Assembly: GCA_039090855.1 (NCBI GenBank)
Contig: CM077013.1
Location: 140,699,240-140,763,239 of the forward strand
Direction: 5' to 3'
Source: Macrothele yani
Lineage: Eukaryota; Arthropoda; Arachnida; Araneae; Macrothelidae
DNA length: 64,000 bases
Shown here one piece after another: positions 44,224 through 54,014 of this stretch. A model generated the notes under the pieces. That model saw nothing but the letters and a program-made list of their open reading frames with translations. It did no database searches and was not told the DNA's origin. Every line of letters begins with the position of its first letter. Within the stretch, counting starts at the first letter, position 1. The position numbers and the translations under genes were made by a program.

Positions 44224-44226
<3 letters not shown>
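42839..44226 (+). mobile_element. Tc1-C: Tc1-like element with near-identical ends
   Basis: TA flanks and ends of 35 bp that agree at 34 positions (CACTGCTGGCCACCCAAAAT on the left; the complement of the right end has G for one A) bound 1388 bp, 55-60 percent GC inside, unlike its AT-rich surroundings. The ends suggest a fairly young copy. Both sides are (TA)n tracts, the right one extending to 44256. The transposase gene inside is broken (next entry). Confidence 0.92.
43074..44089 (+). pseudogene. Tc1-C transposase, several frameshifts
   Basis: MPRRRIRQSFQHVSEFDRGR opens at 43074, with an HTH region ending at a stop (HVG, TGA). Other frames carry RWVQEGRMDRRERL, TTSRMLAQKLG, then RRPLLRLPLTLHHRRVRRQ and WHAIVFSDKFHFCLQHHDGR, which holds the first Asp. 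The frame 43619-43996 gives YISDILEAVVLPYLQDRP, FQQDNARPHVAHV (second Asp) and CSPDMSPIEHVWSLI (final Glu): the DD34E layout. It ends ASHGGHTNY. At least four indels are needed to explain the frame changes. Confidence 0.88.
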
Positions 44227-44260
<34 letters not shown>

Positions 44261-44402
44261 TTTAAGAACACGAGAAAATTTTAAGACTGTTACTGAAGTC
44301 CAAAGAATTATAACTGAAATATAATGAAACAAAACTACAAAATTACAAAGCTAATATCTCAGTTGCACAATGTGCAGCAGACTGAAGGAATTAGCAAATT
44401 AT
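44227..44402. repeat. (TA)n microsatellite and spacer
   Basis: About 30 bases of TA repeat (44227-44256) adjoin the Tc1-C right end, followed by unassigned AT-rich DNA. No gene. Confidence 0.7.
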
Positions 44403-44795
44403 AGAGTTATGAAACAACAACAAAAAAATATCGAACAAAAGTGAAGAATGTAGAAAAATAGAAATAAAAATAAACAAACTCTGAAACTGGAAAAACCAGG
44501 TTGCCTTCATCAGGAGAGCAACAACCAGGGGGAGTGACTTCTGGTATCAGTGAACAACTAGGAAAAACCATTAGTCGACTGATCATGCTCCGAAGCCACT
44601 AAATACAGATCAGTAAGAATCAGAAACATCCGAATGCTAAAAAAATTTAGAAAAGGTTAAGATCCCCCGGGTTGTTGCTCTCCTGATGACGGCAACCTGG
44701 TTTTTCCAGTTTTAGCTTATTTTTACTTCTATTTTTCTACGTTCCTGTCCTCACATTTTTTGTTCGATATTCCTTTGTTGTTGTTTCATAACTAT
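44403..44795. repeat. Foldback element of about 390 bp
   Basis: The left arm (44403-44532: GTTATGAAACAACAACAAAA ... AGAGCAACAACC) is repeated inverted at 44667-44795. Within each arm CTCCTGATGACGGCAACC (or its complement) and TGGTTTTTCCAG occur. The 134-base centre is unassigned. Arms differ by small indels. The outer right end meets a TA tract and then RTE-A. Confidence 0.8.
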
Positions 44796-44806
44796 ATATA
44801 TATATC

Positions 44807-45752
44807 ATAATCATTGTCAACCATTATCAATCCACTGCTGAACGAAGGTCTCCCCAAGTATCCTCCACAACGGTCTGTCTTGTGCCAGTCTCCTCCATGT
44901 CACTCCCACATACTTTCGAATTTCATCCACCCATCTTCCATGTAGTCTTCTTCTGGGTCTTTTCCTGTCCCTTGGAATCCAATCTAAAATTTTGGCAGCC
45001 CATCGATGGCCTGTCCTTCTGGCAGTATGTCCAGCCCATTGCCATTTCAGGGATTTAACTCGGATCATGATGTCTTCCACTCTTGTCATTTTTCGGATCC
45101 ACGAGTTCTTATCTTTCCTGGTTACACCAAGAATGCACCCTCTCCATGCTCTGAGTTGTCTGCGGCCTTTGTATGTCTCTTTTAGTTAAGGTCCATGTCT
45201 CTGCACCACACGTAAGCACTGGAAGGATGCATTGATCAAACACTTTTCTTTTAAGACATAATGGCATATTGCTCTTGAAAATTATGCTGTTTCTTCCAAA
45301 AGCTCTCCAGGCAAGTTGTGTACGCCGATTAATTTCCTCATCAATGTGACCCTCACTTGATATCTGCTGTCCAAGATAAACATACGTGTCTGTTATCTCA
45401 GCTTTTCTCCATCAATCGATAAATCTTCATTTCTTGTAAAAGCATTGAACATCACTTTTGTCTTCTGAAAGTTCATTTTTAATCCCACTTCTCTACTCTT
45501 GTCAGCAAGTTCCTGGATCATACTCTGCAGCTCTGATGGGGTAGTTGCAAAAATGACTACGTCATCAGCAAAACGAAGGTGGGTTAGATAATCTCCATTA
45601 ATCTTTATCCCTTTGCTTTCCCAGTTCAGTGATTGAAAGGCATTTTCCAATGTGGCATTAAAGAGCTTCGGAGATATAGTGTCACCTTGTCTCACTCCTT
45701 TTCCAATTTTTATGTGTGTTGTATTTTCAAACAGCCAAATTTTTGCGCTATA
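44807..45752 (-). mobile_element. RTE-A: 5'-truncated RTE-type LINE
   Basis: The minus strand encodes the end of the RT ORF: RFADDVVIFATTPSELQSMI, GLKMNFQKTKVMFNAF, and the tail KWQWAGHTARRTGHRWAAKI and ETFVQQWIDNG with the stop at 44817. The 3' end adjoins ATCATAATCATT, a degenerate GAT-type tail. A one-base deletion near 45400 breaks the frame at the EKL residues and is shared with RTE-C, not RTE-B. It is cut on the 5' side at TA tract 45750. Protein from it would be useless without trans help. Confidence 0.9.
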
Positions 45753-45763
45753 TATATATATAT

Positions 45764-47762
45764 CATCATCATTGTCAACCATTATCAATCCACTGCTGGA
45801 CGAAGGTCTCCCCAAGTTTCCTCCACAACGGTCTGTCTTGTGCCAGTCTCCTCCACGTCACTCCCGCATATTTACGAATTTCATCCACCCATCTCCCATG
45901 TGGTCTTTTTCTGGGTCTTTTCCTGTCCCTTGGAATCCAATCTAAAATTTCGGCTGTCCATCTATGGTCTGTCCTTCTGGCAGTATGTCCAGCCCATTGC
46001 CATTTCAGGGATTTAACTCTGATCATGATGTCTTCCACTCTCGTCATTTTTCGGATCCACGAGTTCCTCTTCTTATCTCTCCTGGTTATACCAAGCATGC
46101 ACCTCTCCATGCTACTTTGAGTTGTCTGCAGCCTTTGTATGTCTCTTTTAGTTAAGGTCCACGTCTCTGCACCATACGTAAGCACTGGAAGGATGCATTG
46201 ATCAAACACTTTTCTTTTAAGACATAATGGCATATTGCCCTTGAAAATTATGCTGTTTCTTCCAAAAGCTCTCCAGGCAAGTTTTGTACGCCGATTAATT
46301 TCTTCATCAATGTGACCCTCACTTGATATCTGCTGTCCAAGATAAACATACATATCTGTTATCTCCAGTTTTTCTCCATCAATCGATAAATCTTCATTTC
46401 TTGTAAAAGCATTGAACATCACTTTTGTCTTCTGAAAGTTCATTTTTAATCCCACTTCTTTACTCTTGTCAGCAAGTTCCTGGATCATACTCTGCAGCTC
46501 TGATGGGGTAGTTGCAAAAATGACTACGTCATCAGCAAAACGAAGGTGGGTTAGATAATCTCCATTAATCTTTATCCCTTTGTTTTCCCAGTTCAGTGAT
46601 TGAAAGACATTTTCCAATGTGGCATTAAAGAGCTTCGGAGATATGGTGTCACCTTGTCTCACTCCCTTTCCAATTTTTATGTGTGTTGTATTTTCAAACA
46701 GCCGAATCTTTGCACTTGCATTTTCATAGATGTTATTAATAATATTAATGTATGCATCTTCAATACCGCAGGATTTCAGAGCCGTGGTAACTGCTGATGG
46801 TTTCACCGAATCAAAGGCTTTTTCATAATCGATAAAAGCCATGCACAATGGAAGTTCATATTCCCTCGCTCTTTCAATTAGTTCTCTCAGTACGTGGATA
46901 TGATCTATTGTGCTGTAGCCACTCCTGAATCCAGCTTGTTCTCTCGGTTGAGCCATGTCCAGTGTTACCTTCAAGCGGTGTGAAAGAACTTTAGTGAAGA
47001 TTTTATAAACCACTGATAGGAGGCTGATAGGTCTGTAGTTCCTGAGATCCTCAATGTCACCTTTTTTATGTAGCAGGATCATTGTAGCATTGTTCCAATC
47101 CTCAGGAATCTTCCCTTCATTAAGGCATCGAGTGAAAATTTGGGCGAGTACTGTTTCAATTTCTCCACTTGCTTCTTGTATGATGTCTATAGTAATTCCA
47201 TCTTCTCCTGGAGCTTTCCCCCGCTTCATGTTCTTGATTGCATGAGCAACTTCTGCTGGGAGGACTGGAAGAACTCTGGTACCTTTCATGATGTCTGGAG
47301 TACATGTATCATCCCTTTCATATAATTTGGAGTAGAAATCTTTCACTCTTGTCAAAATTTCGCCTCTATTTCTTGTTATAGAACCATCTTCTTTTCTCAG
47401 AGCCATAATCTGTTTTCTTCCCTTACTGAGATGTCCCTTTGCTATCTTTAGGCTCTGGTTGTTTTCAATTGCTTTCCTCACTAGCTCACAGTTGAATTTC
47501 CTTACGTCTTCAGTGATACTTTTCGTGCTGTCTTGCATAGCTCTATATATTCCACTTTGGAAGTCACATCTTCTTTAGTTGTCCTCATCTCTCTTCTTTT
47601 TTGCATCAACATTTTGGTTTTTCCTGATAATTTGTTTACATGCAACTTGTTCTTAGACCCAGCTAATTTTGTTGCTGTTTCCATAAGAGCTTTGGTTACT
47701 TTTCTGTTAACTTCCGAAATATCCACTTCTTCCGATGTTAGGCCTTCTAAAGCAGAGAATCT
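45764..47762 (-). mobile_element. RTE-B: 5'-truncated RTE-type LINE, 2 kb
   Basis: The copy begins (5' side) in RFSALEGLTSEEVDIS just after the endonuclease and runs to the 3' ATCATCATCATT tail beside a TA tract. Only one frameshift was found (near 47525, a missing T, at VRKSITEDV). The 5' boundary is (TA)n at 47763-47774. It is the best preserved RT in the window. Confidence 0.92.
45775..47538 (-). CDS. RTE-type reverse transcriptase, 587 codons open
   Basis: An uninterrupted frame from the frameshift to the natural stop. In order it has KRGKAPGEDGITIDIIQEAS and GDIEDLRNYRPISLLSVVYK (RT fingers), EQAGFRSGYSTIDHIH, MAFIDYEKAFDSVK (motif A with the first catalytic Asp), GVRQGDTISPKLFNATLE (motif B), LRFADDVVIF (motif C, FADD), KMNFQKTKVMFN, VLTYGAETWTLTKRD, and the tail WAGHTARRTDHRW and VTWRRLAQDRPLWR. 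Such proteins nick the target with an N-terminal endonuclease and copy their RNA there. The endonuclease part is not present, so this copy cannot act alone. The ATG at 47538 is a by-product of the upstream frameshift. Confidence 0.92.
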   Translation of the reverse strand: MQDSTKSITEDVRKFNCELVRKAIENNQSLKIAKGHLSKGRKQIMALRKEDGSITRNRGEILTRVKDFYSKLYERDDTCTPDIMKGTRVLPVLPAEVAHAIKNMKRGKAPGEDGITIDIIQEASGEIETVLAQIFTRCLNEGKIPEDWNNATMILLHKKGDIEDLRNYRPISLLSVVYKIFTKVLSHRLKVTLDMAQPREQAGFRSGYSTIDHIHVLRELIERAREYELPLCMAFIDYEKAFDSVKPSAVTTALKSCGIEDAYINIINNIYENASAKIRLFENTTHIKIGKGVRQGDTISPKLFNATLENVFQSLNWENKGIKINGDYLTHLRFADDVVIFATTPSELQSMIQELADKSKEVGLKMNFQKTKVMFNAFTRNEDLSIDGEKLEITDMYVYLGQQISSEGHIDEEINRRTKLAWRAFGRNSIIFKGNMPLCLKRKVFDQCILPVLTYGAETWTLTKRDIQRLQTTQSSMERCMLGITRRDKKRNSWIRKMTRVEDIMIRVKSLKWQWAGHTARRTDHRWTAEILDWIPRDRKRPRKRPHGRWVDEIRKYAGVTWRRLAQDRPLWRKLGETFVQQWIDNG

Positions 47763-47774
47763 GTATATATATAT

Positions 47775-48180
47775 ATATATAAGTGAAACATAGATGGCTC
47801 CAGCATGGTTTAAAGAAGCATATATAAGACTGAGTATCTGACAAATGTCAACATCGGAGTATCGCACTCCATGGGTGATAAAAGAACCACGGACATTGGT
47901 GGGGACATCGCCACGCTCCTGAAGATGCCCAAAGAAAGGCTGGGCGAAAAATTTTAGAGCCTCAATAACGATTATTAGTTGGTGTTTTTGAAGTCCAAAG
48001 GTTAAGATCTACAGTTTCTACCCAAAAGGAAGTGAGTGTAGTTAGTTGCTTTATCTACAACCGACTAAAGGACAAAGACATCAACGAGGACCTAACAACA
48101 TGTATGAAATGTAATTCATCTCTAGAAGCGGAATGCGTAGGTAAGCAATAAGTTTCTAAAATTTTCCAATTTTTATTTAC
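47775..48180 (+). repeat. Inverted arm 2, with exon-like ORF and Penelope-type hairpin
   Basis: This is the reverse-orientation partner of 42042-42440. CTCCTGAAGATGCCCAAAGA, AAGGCTGGGCGAAAA lies at 47916-47950, and then the exon-like frame with TCMKCNSSLEAECVG, ending at GTAAGC. A small deletion removes several codons near 48033. Either the two arms are terminal repeats of one composite of 6.1 kb or they are independent copies in opposite orientation. Confidence 0.6.
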
Positions 48181-48187
48181 TACCTCG

Positions 48188-48268
48188 TAATATGATCGTT
48201 TTGCAGTGGGTTGTAATATGATCATTCTGCTGTGGGTTGTAATACAGTCACTCAGTAATGGGTTGCAA
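48188..48268. repeat. 26-bp tandem repeat
   Basis: TAATATGATCGTTTTGCAGT, TAATATGATCATTCTGCTGT and TAATACAGTCACTCAGTAAT start at 48188, 48214 and 48240, each followed by GGGTTG. A further partial unit follows. A single copy occurs at 35531. No function is apparent. Confidence 0.75.
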
Positions 48269-48373
48269 ATAATATGATCCCTCTCCAATTGTCTTTTCTC
48301 TGTACTGCTAAGGGGAAGTACTAAGCCATGTAGTGATTCTTCGTGGAGGATGTGGGAAAAACGGTCACCTAGA

Positions 48374-49430
48374 ATTATTATATTAACGTATAAACGTTAA
48401 ACATTTACTGTTCATCATGTTCTTGGAATAAACATAGCCCTCCAACGTGATACGTATAATGTGCCATAAAAGTTATTCATATAGACACACATAATACACC
48501 GTAAAAGTTATTCATATCGATACATATAATGCCGCATAAAAGTTATTCATGTCAACACAATAAACAGCACATTCCGAATCGCATATATACAAAAAAGTGC
48601 CCTACCTACGATGTCTATGAATATGTCCAAAAATCATCCATGGCTAATGTCTCATGTAGGCCAAGTCTAATATTCTGCTATTTTTCAACAGTCGGGAACG
48701 CTGGAGGTGAAATCTTGTATTCCATGCATGTGATGAGATATGCGGTCCTCCCACTGGACAAAGTCAAAATTAAAACAAAAGACACCATAAATGACCATAA
48801 GATAAGACTTAACAATATGAAAGGAATCAAGAGTAAAATGAAGTAGTTGAACAGTCACAGTCGTCAAAACAGATGACCATCACTGTCGTCAACCCATGTG
48901 GTTTGATCTGTTTGAGGACTGTGACAGTCACAGTCGTCAATTCATGTGGTTTGATTACTGTGACCGTCCATCTACTTTTACTTCAATTTTTCTTGATTCC
49001 TTTTATATTGTTAAATCTTTTATCTTATGGTCGTTTATGCTGTCTTTTGTTTTAATTTTGACTTGGTCCAATAAGAAGACTGCATATCTTATCACACGCA
49101 CGGAATACAATATTTCACCACCAGCGTTCCCGACTGTTGAAAGGCAGCGGAATATTTTACTTGTCCTACATGGGACATTAGCCGTGGATGATTTTTGGAC
49201 ATATTCATAGACATCATAGGTAGGGCACTTTCTTTGTATTTATAAGATTCGGAATGTGCTGTTTATTGCGTCGATATGAATAACTTTTATGGTGCGTTAC
49301 ATGTGTCGATATGAATAACTTCTATGGTGCATTATGTTAGAGGTCACATCGGATGGCTATGTTTATACTAAGAACAATGTGATGAACAGTAAATGTTTAA
49401 CGTGGTTTATACGTTAATATAATAATACTT
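48374..49430. repeat. Palindromic element of about 1.06 kb
   Basis: ATTATATTAACGTATAAACG at the left is the complement of CGTTAATATAAT at the right. The two arms of about 500 bp match through CATAAAAGTTATTCATAT repeats (three copies in the left arm, two in the right), ACATTCCGAATC and ACTTAACAATATGAAAGGAA. The centre (about 48890-48930) has GTCACAGTCGTCAA and GTGGTTTGAT repeats. No protein frame is convincing. A long foldback MITE is likely; CACCTAGAATTA words lie just outside both ends (48368, 49500). Confidence 0.8.
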
Positions 49431-49559
49431 TGAGTCACAAAGAATCTGCCCTGTTCAGCATATATCTTTGTTCTGGTTTGGGTAGATAATGTAATATGTC
49501 ACCTAGAATTACGTACACAACAGGAGCCAACATTTATTCAGAGTAGCTGCAGATCTGCT

Positions 49560-50706
49560 ATGTATTAGATGTACAAATAAGTTTTAAATCATTTTAAGAC
49601 AACACAACCTGCAATTTGAAAGAAAACAACACCTTTACAAATCAATATGTGCCGCCATTAATTAGCGCCTGTCGCCATCGGTCGGGTAACTGACGAATTC
49701 CAGCCATGAAGAATCATAGTTTTTGATGGCTGAAATCCGCCGTGACTGACAGATTCCAGCCACGAAAAATACTTTGTGTGAAGTGATGAAGTAGTAAACT
49801 CATTTTTGCACTTTGTCACATATCCTGAACCGTACAGCAGACAAACCATGTTGCATCGATCGTAACAAATGATAGTCTGAAGTAGCTATGTCAGGACTAA
49901 ACGCTTGGTGCTCCAAAACTTCCCAGCCAAGTGTCAATAACGTTTTCTTGACCTATTTCACGACATGCAGCCTAGCATTGTCGTGCTGTAATTTCACGGG
50001 ACACAATCCTTTGCCTGTGAATGGATGTTTCCAACAGATTTCCTGGTTCAACCGCAGCAATTGTTGCTTGTAGTGATCAGAAGTAACAGTTTGACCCTGT
50101 TCCAATAGTTCACAATAGAGCACACCCTTCATATCCCACCAGATGCACAGCAGAACTTTCTTGAAGTGAATATTGCATTTCGTTGTCGAAGTCGTTGCTT
50201 CGCCTGGATTTACCCAATGTTTTTTGCATTTGGGATTATCGTACCATATCCACTTTTCATCACCCATATTGATTTTCCACAGGAAAGACTTTCTGTGTTT
50301 ATTCAACAGATTCAAACACTTCATGACACGCTCATCCTCATTCCTCTGGCTCAGGTCTTGTGGCACCCATTTTTCTTCCTTCTGAATCTTTCCTATTACA
50401 CGTAAATGATTAGAAATGGTTTGTTGAGTTACCTCTAGTTGTTCAGCTAGTTCTTTTTGCGTTTGAGATGAATCTTCATCCAACAATGCTTTCAGTTCCT
50501 CATGTGCAACCTTCTGTTGGGCGCTTCTACATTCTCGATCGCTAACATCAAATTCAGCTGCTTTAAACCATTTAAAGCAAAACTCACATGTGCTTTTCAA
50601 TACAATATTCTCTCCCACAACAGAACAGTTTTAAAGCTTTTGCAGCACTTTTTTCTTGAAAGTTTTAACGAATGCAGTGTTGAATAAATGCAGTATCACT
50701 TGCCAT
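49560..50706 (-). pseudogene. Mar-E: mariner transposase, lightly damaged
   Basis: The minus-strand start MASDTAFIQHCIR (50706) is followed by a frame change, then an open 221-codon frame (50618-49953): EFDVSDRECRSAQQKVAHEE, QTQKELAEQLEVTQQTISNH (helix-turn-helix), WKINMGDEKWIWYDN (first Asp), LLCIWWDMKGVLYCELLEQG and VKLQHDNARLHVVK (second Asp). After a stop, AFSPDIATSDYHLL (third Asp) and SSWLEFVTRPMATGAN follow. All three Asp of the DD34D triad are recognisable. The Met start at 50618 is internal. Ends were not identified. 49431-49559 has no feature. Confidence 0.85.
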
Positions 50707-50929
50707 CTTTCACCTACCGATGTGCAAGTGCGTTTGTCTGTTGGTCAAACTTCTGTGTCACATTTTATACTCTGGACCAAACAATTGGCTATTGCTTTTA
50801 GTTCTTCCTTATAGAAAATGTCTGTCTCCTTCACTGTATGGAAACTTTAATATACAAGTGAACGACATCCATTTGCAAAATGTCACAAAATCACCCAAGT
50901 GAAGCACAGTATCGGTGAAAGAAAAGAGT

Positions 50930-52315
50930 GCACCAAGAAACTTCCAAAACTGAACCAATTCTTTTTGCTGCACATTAAATCAGAGCAAAACTTTCAGGAT
51001 GGATAGGTCACATGAGAAAATGCAAATAATGAATACAACCTCAGCACACATGCAAATGATTGGTGCTAGCCAAGCCATCATAGCTGTCCCGCAGGATTCA
51101 TTAAAGCAGGGGAAGTTGTCATAGTCGATTCGTGGGAATTGTGGTAGTAAGAGTTGGCCGTGCCGCTGTAGACAAGACCCTTATATATATAGTTGATGGA
51201 TTTTGAGTAAGGCTGATGTATTTTACTGGAAGTAGGTGAACTTTCTGTGACATTGCCTCTCATATTGGACAAAATGCAAGCACAGTGATGTGAATATAGT
51301 GTCAGCGTGAAGAGGAAAGTCTGATGCACCCGCATAAAGGATCTAAATCCCAGCTACAGAGGAACTCGTGGGGAGACTTCATTGTATGGCTGAACAGCCA
51401 TGTTTCAAGGTTTAACTCAACAGTGGAGATTTGTATCACATTTAGGGTTGGCTGCAAGCTCTGTCTGATGCCGCTTGCTTCAGGGAGGCCTCATTGTTTG
51501 TCTGTCGCTTTGACTTCCCTTGACCTTAAACCATAGCCATCAGCATCTGCAGTGGAGCAAGGAACAGCAACACTGACATGATGAATGACATCAGTGTTTT
51601 CAGATGAGTTGCAGTTCAGCGTAATTACTCACGATGGATGTATCCTTGTGTGGTGACACTGTAGTGAATGACACTGGAGGCATGCATTATGCAGCATCAT
51701 ATGGACCCAACTAAAACTATGCATTCTGGTGTAGGTGCTATGGGGTTCCATTCAGTTTCTCATCTCCTACACGTTGCTCAAACCATGACCACCCAGTGGT
51801 ATATTGTGGAAGTAGTGGAGGCTGAAGTGCTGCCATGTCTGCTGATGCTTCTTGTTGCCATCATTCAACAGGACAACACCTGACCACGTGTGGCGTGGAA
51901 TGTCTTGCAGCTCCTGGATGCCTGATATATGCTAAGTCTTCCTTGGCCAGCACATCCACTTGATTTGTCATCCACTGAACTAGTATGGGATATTGTCACT
52001 CAACAGCTGGCTTTCAGCCTCTGCTGCGAGTTACTCAAAATGGACTTTGAGTACAAACAGAAACTGCATGAAAAGACCTTCCACAGTTGGAAATCCAGAA
52101 CCTCTTGCATTCGATGCCATGTACAAGCTGTTATTGCCACTTGTGGGATGTACACAAGGTACTGAGTATTGTGTGTTCCACATCGCTTAGAGGTCTGTAC
52201 TTCTGATCACTTTCATCTTGTATCATAAGTAATATACCTTGTAAATTTTACTTTGATATCTCAGGTCATTCTGGGTGTTTCATTTTCAACAGACAGTGCA
52301 GTGGCGTGTTAAAAA
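50930..52315 (+). pseudogene. Tc1-D: old relative of Tc1-C
   Basis: CATGCAAATGATTGGTGCTA (about 51050) matches the Tc1-C leader. The frame 51668-51883 reads YIVEVVEAEVLPCLLMLL then AIIQQDNT (second Asp region), and a shifted frame gives LSLPWPAHPLDLSSTELVWD (final acidic residue, Glu) and VIATCGMYT near the end. Many substitutions and stops are present. The right terminus near 52310 (CAGACAGTGCAGTG) resembles a decayed Tc1-C end; the left end is uncertain. Confidence 0.65.
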
Positions 52316-52520
52316 AATATTTCACATGGCAAATTTTGCAATGCAAAATTCTTGAACAAATTTCACACTGCTGTGGGATAGGTCAGGGGCACCTATAAAC
52401 TTGTGTTCTGCTGAGTGTCAACCAGCATGTAATTTTCCACAAAGGAAAATAGTACCACTTTTGTTGCATCATATTTGTTCATAAGTACAAAACAAAGACT
52501 TTGTTTCCAATTCTTTTTGG

Positions 52521-52736
52521 CTGCCCCGGTGGCGCAGTGGTCTAAGCGATGGCCTCTGATCATTCGTCCAAAAGGGGTCCGGGTTCGAATCCCGGTGAGG
52601 CATGGATGTTGTTTGTCTTACGGCACTGGCTCTCTCCCTTCCCTGGAACCAGTGACCCTAAATTAGGAACGGGTGACTGCTTATATAGCCCATTGAGTTG
52701 CTCACGGTGGTCGTTAAACCTCCAATAAAAAAAAAA
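52521..52736 (+). mobile_element. SINE-1, well-preserved copy
   Basis: The 11-bp duplication AATTCTTTTTG (52510-52520, 52737-52747) bounds it. The head GCCCCGGTGGCGCAGTGGTC, the B box GGTTCGAATCCCGG and the tail CACGGTGGTCGTTAAACC are intact, with an A-tail of about 12. One short deletion (GTTGTTTG against GTTGTGTTTG) differs from the 6822 copy. Confidence 0.93.
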
Positions 52737-52747
52737 AATTCTTTTTG

Positions 52748-54014
52748 AACTATCTTTGTATTGTATTCATTTTTAACACATTTTTGGTACTTTTTTTTTA
52801 AACTATACCTCTACTGTGCAGTTACAGTGCAGACTTTTTAAAAATCAAAATGCCACCAAAAAAGTTAGTTTTAAAGGGATGTATTATCCACAGAGCTAAA
52901 CTTTATACCCTCTTTTAACACACAATCTGTGGATTATATGACAGAAATTACAGTAGCTGTTATATGGCCAACTCCTTAAATAATTGAAAATTTCATTGTC
53001 CTTAAGGAACAATTAAAAATTCTGTCTCTCAATTCATGTCCAAAACTTGGATTGATGATTGTTGCATATGAGGAGACATTTCTTTCTCCAACTGGTACAA
53101 GCTGTTGTTTTTTTCAACTTCCTATTGAGTATGGCCTGAAAATGCAGTTTCCTGGGTGATGAAAGTTTAGTTGTGAATGGTAACTAGGAGATGTACCTAG
53201 GTTTGATTACCACTCAAGGGTGATACATTTTTCAAGTTTTCTGAGAAATTGTAAAAAAAAACAAAAAACCATGATTACAATTAAATTCAGCATTTCTTTG
53301 TCAAAAATATGCTTATACATCAGGACCTAATTACTCCACTTTCACTTTTTTGAATTGCTCCTAAAAATGACCAAATCATTATTGAACTTCTTGTCATATT
53401 TATTATTGATATTATTGTGAAAGTAATATTTTATATGGGGTTTTGTTGCACCCTCTTATCGGGTAGTCTGATGCAAGAAAAAAAAAAAAAAAAAAAGGAA
53501 GTGCAGTCAACCCTTGATGTACCACCATCTTTTGTTGCATATATTTTGGCATTACATCAAGGGTGGTGTTACTTCAAATTTGCCAATAATTTTTAAGTAA
53601 CCCAAATCTATATATTAATTCTATAGTTTTTTTCCTGTGAGTCCTATTTTGAGAGAACGGCTGAACGTAAAGATATGGGTGAGTTATCAAAATAAAGGTC
53701 TTACCATGTAGATGTGCCAGTCAAAGAGAAAAATGAGATTGGGACAATGGTTTGGGCATTGTGGGGCAGCAAATTTCCCATGTAAAGTCTATGGAAGAAG
53801 TGTGCGATTGAAAATCGATTGCCTGTGGTTGACTCACGTGCTGTTGAAGGCGGAAGCATGGAGGGACTGACATAGTTCAAAGTCCGTAGTCTTTTTCTGA
53901 GCCAACCATTGCGCGAAACAATACTGGCATGTATTGGTATCAAAGTTCTTCTCGTCAGAACAGCAAACACTCTCGAAGACCTGCTTGCGTTATGCCGTTG
54001 GACTGTGTGATGTA
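52748..54014. other. Unassigned AT-rich DNA
   Basis: No gene is seen. A poly-A run of about 22 lies near 53476. CAGTCAACCCTTGATGTACC (53505) and ACATCAAGGGTGGTGTTACT (53553) are an inverted pair that could be ends of a small pogo-like MITE of about 80 bases; weak. The short minus frame at 53701-53970 matches nothing I know. Confidence 0.4.

Noticed and set aside
44403..44795. CTCCTGATGACGG in the foldback as a complete hammerhead ribozyme
   Set aside because: The CTGATGA core is present but no GAAA follows a clean stem II; the pairing seen is between the two arms.
49953..50618. 221-codon frame as a host SETMAR-like gene
   Set aside because: It has mariner motifs throughout, no SET domain, a damaged start and a stop before the third catalytic Asp.
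53505..53575. Small pogo-like MITE
   Set aside because: Inverted words are about 20 bases and imperfect, with no TA duplication found; too weak to annotate as an element.
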